The notes beneath the pieces are model-generated. The model was not told the DNA's origin, did no database searches, and saw only the letters and a program-made list of their open reading frames with translations. The translations under genes and the position numbers were made by a program. A stretch of 12,231 nt of DNA from DASSBR01 sp035708085 (GTDB taxonomy: Bacteria > Pseudomonadota > Gammaproteobacteria > Natronospirales > DASSBR01), in assembly GCA_035708085.1 (NCBI GenBank), contig DASSTE010000032.1:1-12231 (forward strand), given 5' to 3'. This document shows, piece after piece, positions 1 through 7,438 of the stretch (within the stretch, counting starts at the first letter, position 1; each line of letters begins with the position of its first letter).

Positions 1-121
1 CGGCTACGGCAAATACACGCCGTACATCACGCGGCGCCGCTGGGATTACTTTGTGCGTTATCTGGCGGGCAACACGCCGCCGCACGAATACAGGATGCAC
101 CCGCCCAAAGACTGGCGCTGA
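1..121 (+). CDS. C-terminal end of a probable S9-family (prolyl oligopeptidase-like) peptidase, partial
   Basis: An open frame enters from the left edge (codons in phase from base 2) and stops at TGA 119-121, giving 39 residues ending RMHPPKDWR. The stretch RRRWDYFVRYLAGNTPPHEY resembles the usual C-terminal tail of S9 alpha/beta-hydrolase peptidases, in which an aromatic-rich 'YFVRHLLG' helix is followed by 'PP.EY'. The catalytic residues would lie outside the window, so enzyme activity cannot be judged. A strong hairpin follows directly downstream. The family call is inference from a short tail; that a real gene ends here is more certain than its identity. Confidence 0.55.
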   Translation, partial: GYGKYTPYITRRRWDYFVRYLAGNTPPHEYRMHPPKDWR

Positions 122-129
122 ACCGACTC

Positions 130-156
130 GCGGCGCTGGAAGTGCTTCAGCGCCGC
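130..156. terminator. Hairpin between convergent genes, likely terminator
   Basis: A perfect 9-bp inverted repeat, GCGGCGCTG (130-138) and CAGCGCCGC (148-156), encloses 9 bases that can extend the stem by three more pairs with one bulged G. It lies in the 42-base gap between the plus-strand peptidase end and the minus-strand SCO gene end. On the plus strand it is followed by AGTTTG, a weak T tract; on the minus strand there is no T tract. It fits the plus-strand gene better and may serve both. Confidence 0.6.
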
Positions 157-163
157 AGTTTGC

Positions 164-766
164 CTATGACTGGATCGTGTCCGCTTCCAGCTGCGCGAGA
201 TCCTGCGCCATGGCCGCCGCGCCATTGGTGCGGTTCATCAGCAGCCGCACTTTGCCCTTGGGACCGAACACGAAAATGGCGGCGCTGTGATTGACCGCGT
301 AGGCGCCGTTCTTGTCCGGCTTCTGATAGCTGTATGAGACGCGGTAGCGCTTGGTCAGTGCCTTGAGTTGCGCCTGTGTGCCGGTCAGGCCGATGAACCT
401 CTGACCGAATGCCTGGGTGTAGTTCTTGAGTACATCCGGCGAGTCGCGTTTGGGATCGACACTGACGAACAGGACCCGCACAGCGTCTGCCTTGCTGCCG
501 AGTCGCTTGAGCGCGCGGCCGATGGTCGCGAGCGTCAGCGGGCAGATGTCCGGGCAGTGCGTGTAGCCGAAGTACATCAGCTTGATCTTGCCGCGGTAGT
601 CGTTGGCATGAACTGTGTTGCCGTTCTCATCGGTCAGCGTGAATTGAAGATCGGGCATCACGCCGGTGATATTGTTGGTGTTCCAGTGCTGCTTGCCGTT
701 GCCGCACGCGGCGAGAGCCAGCGCGGCAAGGGTGAGCACGGCAATGAGTCGAAGCGAGCGGATCAT
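164..766 (-). CDS. SCO1/SenC family copper-binding lipoprotein
   Basis: This 200-residue protein has a lipoprotein signal ending in LAAC, with lipidated Cys at residue 21, so it should be anchored on the periplasmic face of the inner membrane. The thioredoxin-like fold carries the SCO copper site: the CxxxC motif in THCPDICPLT (Cys71, Cys75) and a distal His160 in NHSAAIFVFG. Family members metallate or reduce the CuA site of cytochrome c oxidase. It is the last gene of a three-gene minus-strand operon. Its ATG overlaps the stop of the PCu(A)C gene by four bases (ATGA), which implies translational coupling. All key residues are present and the length is typical. Which oxidase it serves is not shown in this window. 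Confidence 0.93.
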   Translation of the reverse strand: MIRSLRLIAVLTLAALALAACGNGKQHWNTNNITGVMPDLQFTLTDENGNTVHANDYRGKIKLMYFGYTHCPDICPLTLATIGRALKRLGSKADAVRVLFVSVDPKRDSPDVLKNYTQAFGQRFIGLTGTQAQLKALTKRYRVSYSYQKPDKNGAYAVNHSAAIFVFGPKGKVRLLMNRTNGAAAMAQDLAQLEADTIQS

Positions 767-1209
767 TGGCCGGGCCTTTTGACGGTGAATTCAACTTCAA
801 GATGCTGTCCGTCGGCGAATTCGAACGTAACGGGAACCTGCTTGCCGACTTTGAGGGGATGGCTGCGCCACATCATCAGGTGATAGCCGCCGGGCGCGAA
901 CGTGAGGGTACTTCCAGCAGGCGCGACGGCAGCCTTGATCGGCTTCATCTTATCCATGCCGTGCATCGTCATGCTGTGGTGCAGCTCGATGCGATTGAAC
1001 GCCGGACTCGTCGCGCCGGTGAGCTTGAGCGGCTTCGTGCCGTTGTTGTGCAGTGTGAAATAGCCGGCGAGCGGCAGGTCGCCCGGCAGCAGCCGGATCC
1101 AGGCGCCGGAGACGGCAGCCTTCGGTGGCGCCGCCAGCGCGCTGCCGGCAAATACGGCGCAGGCCGCGATGAGCAGCCACCGCACAATACGGCGCTCAGG
1201 CGTAAGCAT
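763..1209 (-). CDS. Periplasmic copper chaperone PCu(A)C family
   Basis: The 148-residue product has a Sec signal peptide (hydrophobic core about residues 10-22, probable cleavage after SALAA). It carries the Met/His copper(I) site of the PCu(A)C (DUF461) family: His78, Met80, Met82, His83, Met85 and Met88 in LHHSMTMHGMDKM, then HLMM at 110-113. Family members deliver Cu(I) to SCO or directly to CuA. I chose ATG 1209 because GGAG sits seven bases upstream and the signal peptide then starts normally. An upstream ATG at 1284 would add 25 charged residues and overlap the preceding gene by 89 bases. With the chosen start it overlaps the CtaG-like gene by 14 bases, and its stop overlaps the SCO start. 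Confidence 0.92.
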   Translation of the reverse strand: MLTPERRIVRWLLIAACAVFAGSALAAPPKAAVSGAWIRLLPGDLPLAGYFTLHNNGTKPLKLTGATSPAFNRIELHHSMTMHGMDKMKPIKAAVAPAGSTLTFAPGGYHLMMWRSHPLKVGKQVPVTFEFADGQHLEVEFTVKRPGQ

Positions 1210-2056
1210 TCTGATGCTCCGGCTTGTGCGTCTCGGCTTGCCGATTGTCTTCATTTTCTTCGTGCATCCAGCGGCGCAGCACAACGATGCCGCCGAGCAC
1301 GCTCATCATTGCGGCCGGAATCCAGGTAATCAGGCCGCCGATGCGCTGGTCGGTCAGCGGGCTGATCGGCCACAGCCGGCCGCAGATCGCGTAGACGTGG
1401 TAAATCTCGTGGTCGCTCATTGCGATGTAGCCGCCGATGGCGTTCTGCGGCAGGATCACGAGGCCGAGAATCACCAGCCGCCAGCCGTAGCGCAGGCCGC
1501 CCTCGGCGGGCGTGCGCGGGTCGAGCATCACGTACCAGAACAGCAGGCCGTCGACGGCCATGCTCCAGTTCATGATGTTGTAGAGCGGCACGTTGAGCAT
1601 CGCGTAGAAGTGGATCGGCGGCATCAGCCACAGGTAGATCAGGCCGACGAACAGCACGGCCGCAACCGCCGGCTGCTGAATCGCGCGATACGGCACGCGC
1701 AGCAGCGGAAACCGACCGGCAGCGCGTAGCGGGCCGCGCAGTCGTGTCGGCAGGCCCGCCGCGAGCGCCGTACCGGGCGCGGCGATGATGATCAGGAACG
1801 GCGCGAGGTGATGGAGGACAAGGTGCTGCAGCCGATGCAGGAAGAACATGTGCTGCGCCATGTAATCATAGTGCGTCTGCAGCACGCCGTACATCAGCGC
1901 GACGCCGAGCAGGTAGGCGAGGCTGCGCGGCCACGCCGGCGCTTCGCCCGCTCGTGCAAGCGCGGCTACGCCGCGCAGGTAGAGCAACGCGGCAACAGCG
2001 CAAAGAAGCAGAACTGTCGGGGAGAACTCGTAGGGCAGGAGGAAGGCAGCGTTCAT
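1196..2056 (-). CDS. ctaG: caa3-type cytochrome c oxidase assembly membrane protein (CtaG-like)
   Basis: A 286-residue polytopic membrane protein with about six or seven hydrophobic helices. The His-rich region HYDYMAQHMFFLHRLQHLVL followed by HHLAP is characteristic of the caa3_CtaG family, first known from Bacillus oxidase assembly and unrelated to the Cox11 protein also called CtaG. A later HEIYHVYAIC segment adds further His residues. Family members are needed for maturation of cytochrome oxidase, probably at its copper centres. It is the first gene of the operon with the copper chaperone and SCO genes, which supports a copper-delivery role. ATG 2056 is chosen; the preceding TTG adds only one residue. 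No Shine-Dalgarno sequence is visible, and a TATAAT box lies so close that the mRNA may be leaderless. Confidence 0.85.
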   Translation of the reverse strand: MNAAFLLPYEFSPTVLLLCAVAALLYLRGVAALARAGEAPAWPRSLAYLLGVALMYGVLQTHYDYMAQHMFFLHRLQHLVLHHLAPFLIIIAAPGTALAAGLPTRLRGPLRAAGRFPLLRVPYRAIQQPAVAAVLFVGLIYLWLMPPIHFYAMLNVPLYNIMNWSMAVDGLLFWYVMLDPRTPAEGGLRYGWRLVILGLVILPQNAIGGYIAMSDHEIYHVYAICGRLWPISPLTDQRIGGLITWIPAAMMSVLGGIVVLRRWMHEENEDNRQAETHKPEHQNAYA

Positions 2057-2065
2057 CAAGCGGAT

Positions 2066-2071
2066 ATTATA
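2066..2071 (-). promoter_or_regulatory. Candidate -10 box for the ctaG-PCu(A)C-SCO operon
   Basis: The minus strand reads a perfect TATAAT at 2071-2066. Transcription would begin about seven bases further, near 2059, at or within a few bases of the ctaG start codon. The hexamer 17 bases upstream (AAGGGA) is a poor -35 and overlaps the neighbouring hairpin. This is a motif reading only. Confidence 0.4.
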
Positions 2072-2083
2072 GCGCGTTATTGA

Positions 2084-2105
2084 CCCTCTCCCTTAGGGAG
2101 AAGGG
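2084..2105 (-). terminator. Hairpin downstream of ectD, possible terminator
   Basis: CCCTCTCCC (2084-2092) and GGGAGAAGGG (2096-2105) form nine pairs with one bulged A around a TTA loop. It lies between the ectD stop and the ctaG promoter, both on the minus strand. No T tract follows it on that strand, so it may be a 3'-end stabilising hairpin or a common intergenic palindrome rather than a strong intrinsic terminator. Confidence 0.45.
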
Positions 2106-2120
2106 GCCCGTGAACCAAGA

Positions 2121-3041
2121 TCAGGCTGCCTGGATCGGCGACGTATCGGTCCTGTTCGCAATAAAGTGGGGCCGCGGCGGCAGTCCGCAGAACGGCTCGA
2201 CCAGCGCATTTTCGCAGTGGTTGAAGACGATGAAGACGTTACTGCGCGCGAACGGCGTGATGTTCGAGTTCGAGCCGTGCATCAGGTTGCACTCGAAGAA
2301 CGTCACCGAGCCGGCCGGCCCGACCGGCGTTTCGATGCCGCCTTCGGCGACCATCCGCGCGAGGTTGCGGTCGTCCGGCACGCCGAGTTCCTGGATCTTC
2401 AGCGATTTCTTGTAATGTGCTTCCGGGGTTTCGCCGACACAGGCGAGAAACTGCTTGTGCGACCCGGGAATCAGCATCAGCGGGCCGTTTTCCGGCGTGT
2501 TGGGGGTCAGGCTGATCGAACAGCTCACCGCACGCATGTTCGGCATGCCATCCTCAACGTGCCAGGTTTCGAAGTCGGAATGCCAGTAGAACGGTTTGCC
2601 CTTGAAGCCGGGCTTGTAGTTGATGCGGCTCTGCGTGAAGTACACGTCGCCGCCTAGCAGCTGGCGCGCGATCGACACCAGCCGCGGGTCGCGGCACAGC
2701 CGCCCGAGAAGTTCGTTGTGTTCGTGGATCGCGAAAATCGACCGGACTTCATCGCTGCCCGGCTCCGTGATCGTGGACGGCATCGCGCGTACTCGGGGAT
2801 CCGCACGCATGCGGTCGAGTTCGGCGCGCCAGCGCGCCAACTCGTCCTCGGAAAAGAATCCGTTGAAGACGAGAAAGCCGTTTTCGCGATATCGGTTGAG
2901 ATCCGTGTTGTCGAGAGGGCCGTCCTTGTCTGTACCATAAACGACCGGATCCATCCGGTCGCTCAGGATGGGCTGGGGCGCTATCCTCGAAGGGTAGCGA
3001 TCGTTATCGTGCTGTCGTACCTGATGTGCTGTAGTACCCAT
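2121..3041 (-). CDS. ectD: Ectoine hydroxylase EctD
   Basis: EctD converts ectoine to 5-hydroxyectoine using Fe(II), 2-oxoglutarate and O2 in the cytoplasm. The 306-residue product has the family signature FYWHSDFETWHVEDGMP at 151-167, which supplies iron ligands His154 and Asp156. The third ligand, His255, lies in LMHGSNSNITPFARSN, and the N-terminal DRYPSR element is also typical. Length matches the family (about 300). It is the last gene of the ect operon, 60 bases after ectC. The ATG at 3041 lacks a clear ribosome binding site. An in-frame stop lies 18 bases upstream, so a longer protein is excluded, and the next Met (residue 30) would remove DRYPSR. The organism should therefore make hydroxyectoine as well as ectoine. 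Confidence 0.97.
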   Translation of the reverse strand: MGTTAHQVRQHDNDRYPSRIAPQPILSDRMDPVVYGTDKDGPLDNTDLNRYRENGFLVFNGFFSEDELARWRAELDRMRADPRVRAMPSTITEPGSDEVRSIFAIHEHNELLGRLCRDPRLVSIARQLLGGDVYFTQSRINYKPGFKGKPFYWHSDFETWHVEDGMPNMRAVSCSISLTPNTPENGPLMLIPGSHKQFLACVGETPEAHYKKSLKIQELGVPDDRNLARMVAEGGIETPVGPAGSVTFFECNLMHGSNSNITPFARSNVFIVFNHCENALVEPFCGLPPRPHFIANRTDTSPIQAA

Positions 3042-3101
3042 GGTGGAATCGATTGATCATGTCGATGTTGTCGAAATGGCGATTACGTAACGGGCGGGAG
3101 A

Positions 3102-3503
3102 TCAGGCCGCGTCATCTTCCATGAGAGGATAAACACCGCGTTCGTCGTGGACTTCCCGTCCGACGCAGGGCGGATTGAACACGCAGACCATACGCATGTG
3201 CGTGCCCTTGTTGGCGCGCAGGTAATGCTCGTCGTGCTCGTTCAAGGCGTAGAGCGTGCCGACCTTGATCGGGTAGATCTTGCCGTCGGCGACGGTCTCG
3301 ATTTCGCCTTCGCCTTCAATGCAGTATACCGCTTCAAAATGGTTCTGATACCACATGTGGGTCTCAGTTCCGGCCTTGATAAGCGTCTCGTGCATCGAGA
3401 ACCCCATGCCGTCCTTCTTCAGCAGGAAGCGACGCGATTCCCAGGTTTCGGTATCGACGTGGTCTTCGGTGTTGGTCAGGTCTTCGACTTGCTTGACGAT
3501 CAT
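3102..3503 (-). CDS. ectC: L-ectoine synthase EctC
   Basis: EctC is a cupin-fold enzyme that cyclises N-gamma-acetyl-diaminobutyrate to ectoine with loss of water. The 133-residue product has the usual family length and start (MIVK..EDL). Residues matching the described metal ligands are present at family positions: Glu57 (in NHFEAVY), Tyr85 (in GTLYAL) and His93 (in EHDEHY). The GEGEIE cupin turn is at 64-69. A GGAG ribosome binding site lies seven bases before the ATG. It is separated from ectB upstream by 29 bases and from ectD downstream by 60 bases. Confidence 0.97.
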   Translation of the reverse strand: MIVKQVEDLTNTEDHVDTETWESRRFLLKKDGMGFSMHETLIKAGTETHMWYQNHFEAVYCIEGEGEIETVADGKIYPIKVGTLYALNEHDEHYLRANKGTHMRMVCVFNPPCVGREVHDERGVYPLMEDDAA

Positions 3504-3532
3504 ATGTAGCTCCGTTCCGGATGAGAAATTAA

Positions 3533-4807
3533 TTAAGCGACGCTGCGTTTGTCGGCCGCGGCTTCGGCGACGGCCATCACGCTGGCTTCGATGATGTCGA
3601 GGCCCGCGTCCAGGTCTTCATCGCTGATGATCAGCGGCGGGAGCAACTTCAGGACTTCGTCGTCGATGCCGGCGGTTTCGATGATCATGCCGCGCGTGAA
3701 GGCCTCGGCCGATACGGCGTTGGCAGCGGACTTGTCGTCGAAGGCCAGGCCCTGGATCAGGCCGCGGCCGCGCACGCTTGCGCCGAGCGACGGGCAGCGC
3801 TTCGCGATCGCCTGCAGGCGATCGGTGACGCGCGCCGCCTTGGCTTCGACGTCCTTGGTCAGCTTGTCGTCTTTCCAGAACTCCAGCGCGGCGGCAGCGG
3901 TGACGAATGCGGGATTGTGGCCGCGGAACGTGCCGTTGTGCTCGCCCGGCTCCCAGACGTCGTGTTCCGGCTTCATCAGCACCACCGCGAACGGCAGGCC
4001 GTAGCCGGATAGCGATTTCGACAGGCAGACGATGTCGGGCTTGATGCCGGCCGGCTCAAAGCTGAAGAACGGTCCGGTGCGGCCGCAGCCGACCTGCACG
4101 TCGTCCACGATCAGCAGGATGTCGTGGCGCTTCAGGAGCTTCGCGAGGCGCGTCAGCCATTCAAAGCTCGCGACGTTGACGCCGCCTTCGGCCTGCACGG
4201 TTTCCAGGATCACCGCGGCCGGCTTATCGATGCCGCTGCCGGCATCTTCGAGCATCGCCTCGAGATACGCGAGCGTGTCGGTGTTGTCGCCGAGATAACC
4301 GTCGAAGGGCACAGCCGTGACATTGGCGAGCGGCACGCCTGCGCCGGCGCGCTTGAACGAGTTGCCGGTGACGGACAGCGAACCCAGCGTCATGCCGTGA
4401 AAGCCGTTGGTGAACGCGATGATGCGCTCGCGGCCGGTGACCTTGCGTGCCAGCTTGAGCGCGGCTTCGACGGCGTTGGTGCCGGTCGGGCCGGGGAACT
4501 GGACCTTGTAGTCCAGGCCGCGCGGCCTGAGGATCACTTCGTCAAAGCGCTCGAGGAACGTCCGCTTGGCGGTCGTGAACATGTCCAGGCTGTGGGTGAC
4601 GCCGTCGCGCTCGATGTAGTCGAGCAGCGCGGCCTTGAGCTGCGGATGGTTATGGCCGTAGTTGAGGACGCCGGCACCGGCGAAGAAGTCGAGGTAGCGC
4701 TTGCCGTCCTCGGTGGTCAGGTGGACGCCCCCGGCGGTGTCGAACATGACCGGAAAGGCGCGGCAATAGCCGCGGACCTGCGATTCGTGACGTTCGATAG
4801 TGTTCAT
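3533..4807 (-). CDS. ectB: L-2,4-diaminobutyrate--2-oxoglutarate transaminase EctB
   Basis: EctB is a PLP-dependent class III aminotransferase that converts aspartate semialdehyde and glutamate to 2,4-diaminobutyrate, the entry step of ectoine synthesis. The 424-residue product shows a PLP-phosphate binding turn (TGTNAVEAA, 108-116), the NGFHGMTLGSLSVTGN block (134-149), the cofactor aspartate in VDDVQVGCGRTG (Asp235) and the Schiff-base lysine in CLSKSLSGYGLP (Lys264). Length and motif order are standard. AGGAG lies seven bases before the ATG. It follows ectA by 29 bases and precedes ectC by 29 bases. Confidence 0.97.
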   Translation of the reverse strand: MNTIERHESQVRGYCRAFPVMFDTAGGVHLTTEDGKRYLDFFAGAGVLNYGHNHPQLKAALLDYIERDGVTHSLDMFTTAKRTFLERFDEVILRPRGLDYKVQFPGPTGTNAVEAALKLARKVTGRERIIAFTNGFHGMTLGSLSVTGNSFKRAGAGVPLANVTAVPFDGYLGDNTDTLAYLEAMLEDAGSGIDKPAAVILETVQAEGGVNVASFEWLTRLAKLLKRHDILLIVDDVQVGCGRTGPFFSFEPAGIKPDIVCLSKSLSGYGLPFAVVLMKPEHDVWEPGEHNGTFRGHNPAFVTAAAALEFWKDDKLTKDVEAKAARVTDRLQAIAKRCPSLGASVRGRGLIQGLAFDDKSAANAVSAEAFTRGMIIETAGIDDEVLKLLPPLIISDEDLDAGLDIIEASVMAVAEAAADKRSVA

Positions 4808-4836
4808 GACAAACTCCTGTTCGTTGGCAATGGGGA

Positions 4837-5316
4837 TTAAAGCGGCCCGATGCGGAACAGCTTTTCGGTCTCGTGCTCGCCGGGAAATTCGGCTGCGCTG
4901 ATGAAATCGGCATCGGATTCGATCGCCGCATCACGGCGGCGCGCGAAACCGGTAAACAACGCACGCGACGGTACGTTGCTTTCGCCGACGCTGGCTTCGA
5001 GGAAGCGTGCGCCGGTGGTTTCGACCAGTGCGTCCAGCAGTCGGCCGGCGATGCCTTGGCCGCGCGCCGCGGCGGCGACGCCGATCTGCCAGACGAAAGC
5101 GGTATCCGGCTGATTCGGCGGGCGGTAGCCCATCACGAAGCCCAGCAACTCATTGCCGCGCTCGGCGACGAGGCAGGTGTCGCCGAAATGCCGAGCCATC
5201 AGCAAATAGCAATACTCGGTGTTCATCTCGAGCGCATCGCTCGCGCGCACAAGTTCGCACATTCGTCCGCCATCAGCGGGCGTGGCGCTCCGGATTGTGA
5301 CGCCAGCCTCGCTCAC
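4837..5316 (-). CDS. ectA: L-2,4-diaminobutyrate N-acetyltransferase EctA
   Basis: EctA is a GNAT-family enzyme that acetylates the gamma-amino group of diaminobutyrate using acetyl-CoA. The 159-residue product has the EctA-typical EMNTEYCYLL segment (30-39), FVWQIGV (75-81) and the acetyl-CoA pyrophosphate loop ARGQGIAG (84-91). ESNVPSRALF (112-121) matches the family's C-terminal GNAT core. The start is GTG at 5316, and GTGA overlaps the TGA stop of ask by four bases. No strong ribosome binding site precedes it, so its translation is probably coupled to ask. It lies second in the operon rather than first, as in many ect clusters. Confidence 0.95.
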   Translation of the reverse strand: MSEAGVTIRSATPADGGRMCELVRASDALEMNTEYCYLLMARHFGDTCLVAERGNELLGFVMGYRPPNQPDTAFVWQIGVAAAARGQGIAGRLLDALVETTGARFLEASVGESNVPSRALFTGFARRRDAAIESDADFISAAEFPGEHETEKLFRIGPL

Positions 5317-6530
5317 GCGGCGGCCAGATCAAAATCGTTTTCGACGAAATAGCGGTGCATGCCGCACAGCGCGCGCTGCACGTGCGGCGTGTCGATCAGG
5401 CACGTTACCGCGTGCGGCGACTCGAAGCTGTCATGCACGTTGACGCTGTCCGCGATCGCGCGGCGTACGTGCCGCCCGACGTCAGCCTCGCCGACGCCGT
5501 AGCCGACCGCCGACACGGAGCCGAGGTCGTCGTGGACGTCCACGTGTCGGTCGAACTCGTCCTTCAGCCGCTGCACGAACGCGCCGGGATCGGCCAGCGC
5601 CGCGCTTGAGATGAGCAGTTCGCGCGCGCTGGCGGCGTTCCCGCTCCCGATTACGTTGTCGCGGAAGAGGCTCGCGCGGCCGATCGAATCGATCAGCTCG
5701 TCGCCGAGGTTGCTGTCGACCGTTTCGCCATTGAGGCGGACACGCAGCAATTCGCGGTGACAGGCGACGCCAACCACTTCAGGATCGCTCTCGGCATTGC
5801 GTTCGCCATGAATGATCGTGCCACCGGCGTCGGAAAACGTCGAGCGGGCATGGATCGTTACGCCCCGTTTGGCGGCATAGGTTACCGCGCGCGGATTGAG
5901 CACTTTCGCGCCGTGGCGCGCCAACTCCTGCATCTCCTCGTAGCCGATCGTTTGCAGCCGCGTCGCACCGTCGACGATGCGCGGATCGGCGCTGTAGATG
6001 CCATCTACATCGGAATAGATTTCGCAGCGTTCGGCGTCGAGTGCAGCCGCCAGCGCGACGGCGGTCGTATCCGAGCCGCCGCGACCCAATGTAGCGACCT
6101 CGCCATCAGGCGTCTCGCCCTGGAAGCCGGCGACGACGACCACGCGGCCCTGGCCGAATTCCGCACTGATCCGGTCCGGCTGCACGGCTTCGATGCGCGC
6201 GTCGTAATGATCGGCCGTGGTCCTGATGCCACTCTGCGGGCCGGTCAGCGAGATCGCGGGCTCGCCGAGGTTCTCGATCGCCATGCTGAGCAGCGACATC
6301 GAGATGCGCTCGCCGGAGGACAGCAACATGTCGAGTTCGCGCGGGCCGGGTTCATTGGAAAGCTGGCTCGCGAGATCGAGCAGTTCGCTGGTCGTGTTGC
6401 CCATCGCGGAGACGACCGCGACGACTTCATGGCCCTGGCGTCGGGTTTCGACGATCTTGCCGGCCACGTGGCGCAACCTGTCGCCGGTCGCGACCGAGGA
6501 ACCGCCGTATTTTTGAACGATAATGGACAT
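5313..6530 (-). CDS. ask: Aspartate kinase, ectoine-dedicated (Ask_Ect type)
   Basis: The enzyme phosphorylates aspartate, the first step toward aspartate semialdehyde that EctB uses. The 405-residue product starts MSIIVQKYGGSSVATGDRLR, with the family's KYGG motif at 7-10. It continues with SAMGNTTSELLDL (41-53), SSGERIS (71-77) and GRGGSDTTAVALAAAL (149-164), all typical of the catalytic domain. Residues from about 250 are where two ACT domains normally bind lysine or threonine. They are recognisable only loosely here and lack familiar LysC wording, which suggests altered feedback control (inference). I chose ATG 6530 over an upstream start at 6569 because the KYGG motif then sits at the normal distance and a GGGAG lies about ten bases before it. 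It heads the ect operon. Confidence 0.9.
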   Translation of the reverse strand: MSIIVQKYGGSSVATGDRLRHVAGKIVETRRQGHEVVAVVSAMGNTTSELLDLASQLSNEPGPRELDMLLSSGERISMSLLSMAIENLGEPAISLTGPQSGIRTTADHYDARIEAVQPDRISAEFGQGRVVVVAGFQGETPDGEVATLGRGGSDTTAVALAAALDAERCEIYSDVDGIYSADPRIVDGATRLQTIGYEEMQELARHGAKVLNPRAVTYAAKRGVTIHARSTFSDAGGTIIHGERNAESDPEVVGVACHRELLRVRLNGETVDSNLGDELIDSIGRASLFRDNVIGSGNAASARELLISSAALADPGAFVQRLKDEFDRHVDVHDDLGSVSAVGYGVGEADVGRHVRRAIADSVNVHDSFESPHAVTCLIDTPHVQRALCGMHRYFVENDFDLAAA

Positions 6531-6784
6531 GCCTGTGTTACTCCCTGTTGGCTGAAAAAAGAGTCGCAAGCCCCCATTCGGCCTGTTGTGCAGGCTGGCG
6601 GGGAACTGCGGAGAAGGAAGGGTGAAGAAGAACGGTTACGGCAAAACGAATCGGAAACATCAATCTTCCGCAACGCCTGGCTACGAAGCGTTACGTGTTT
6701 TCGCAAGGGTGATTACTCTAACATGCTCGGCAGTATCTGTAAAATCAAGCACTTGCCTGCTACCATAGCGCGCGTTTCGGGGGA
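6531..6784. other. Divergent intergenic region between ask and plsY
   Basis: This 254-base gap separates the minus-strand ect operon from the plus-strand plsY operon and must hold promoters in both directions. On the plus strand TAAAAT at 6740-6745, directly preceded by TG, is a possible -10 for plsY, without a good -35. AACGC and GCGTT (about 6679-6700) can pair. I see no convincing coding sequence in it. Confidence 0.45.
6715..6723 (-). promoter_or_regulatory. Candidate extended -10 promoter for ask-ectABCD
   Basis: On the minus strand TGTTAGAGT (6723-6715) fits an extended -10 (TGnTAnnnT). A weak -35-like TTACAG lies 16 bases upstream. The implied start near 6708 would leave about 180 bases of leader before ask. 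That leader contains a small hairpin (GCCTG/CAGGC, 6581-6595) and a T6 run on the minus strand at 6560-6555. No EctR-type regulator gene is in the window. Osmotic control cannot be read from the sequence. Confidence 0.3.
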
Positions 6785-7438
6785 ATGAACTGCAAAGTGA
6801 TCGCGTTCGCCATTAAATTCGTACTGGCTTATCTGCTCGGCTCCCTGTCGGGAAGCCTGCTGCTCGGGCGCCTGCGCGGCATCGACATCCGCACTCTCGG
6901 CAGCGGCAACGCGGGCGGCACCAACGCACTGCGCACGCAAGGCAAGGCCTTCGGTGTGGCCGTTCTGCTGATCGACATGCTCAAGGGCGTGATCGCGGCC
7001 GCCGGCATCCCGCTGCTGCCGCTCGGTCTGCCGACATCGGCCGCTTTCGTGTCGTGGCTCGGGGTCGGCTGCGCGGTCGCCGCGGTCGCCGGGCACGTCT
7101 GGCCGATCTGGTTCGGGTTTCGCGGCGGCAAGGGCGCGGCGACCCTGGTCGGCGTGCTGTTGGTGCTCGCGCCGCTGGGTCTTGTGCCGGTGCTGGGGGT
7201 CTGGATCGCGGTGCTCGCGACGACCGGCTACGTCGGTCTCGCCACCATCTTCGGCGCGCTGGCGTTCGTGGCCTACGCCTTCCTCGTGCCGCTGCCGGCG
7301 CCGCTTGAATGGTTCGCCGTGGTTATGGCGCTGTTTGTGATCTATACCCATCGCAGCAACCTTCGCCGGCTGTGGGACGGCACCGAACACCGCGCCTCCA
7401 AGGCGATGCTGCTGCGTCGCCGCGGTAACGGCACCTGA
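6785..7438 (+). CDS. plsY: Glycerol-3-phosphate acyltransferase PlsY
   Basis: PlsY transfers an acyl group from acyl-phosphate to glycerol-3-phosphate, starting phospholipid synthesis at the inner membrane. The 217-residue product has several hydrophobic helices and the three PlsY loops: GSGNAGGTNALR (39-50, consensus GSGNPGATNxxR), GHVWPIWFGFRGGKGAAT (103-120), and THRSNLRRLWDGTEHR near the C-terminus. The Pro-to-Ala and Ala-to-Gly changes in the first motif are small departures. A GGGGGA stretch directly before the ATG serves as ribosome binding site. The stop overlaps the birA start by one base (TGATG). Confidence 0.95.
   Translation: MNCKVIAFAIKFVLAYLLGSLSGSLLLGRLRGIDIRTLGSGNAGGTNALRTQGKAFGVAVLLIDMLKGVIAAAGIPLLPLGLPTSAAFVSWLGVGCAVAAVAGHVWPIWFGFRGGKGAATLVGVLLVLAPLGLVPVLGVWIAVLATTGYVGLATIFGALAFVAYAFLVPLPAPLEWFAVVMALFVIYTHRSNLRRLWDGTEHRASKAMLLRRRGNGT

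Noticed and set aside
5757..6788. A 343-codon plus-strand open frame opposite ask
   Set aside because: It lies entirely antisense to a clear aspartate kinase gene, has an implausible composition, and runs through the divergent promoter region.
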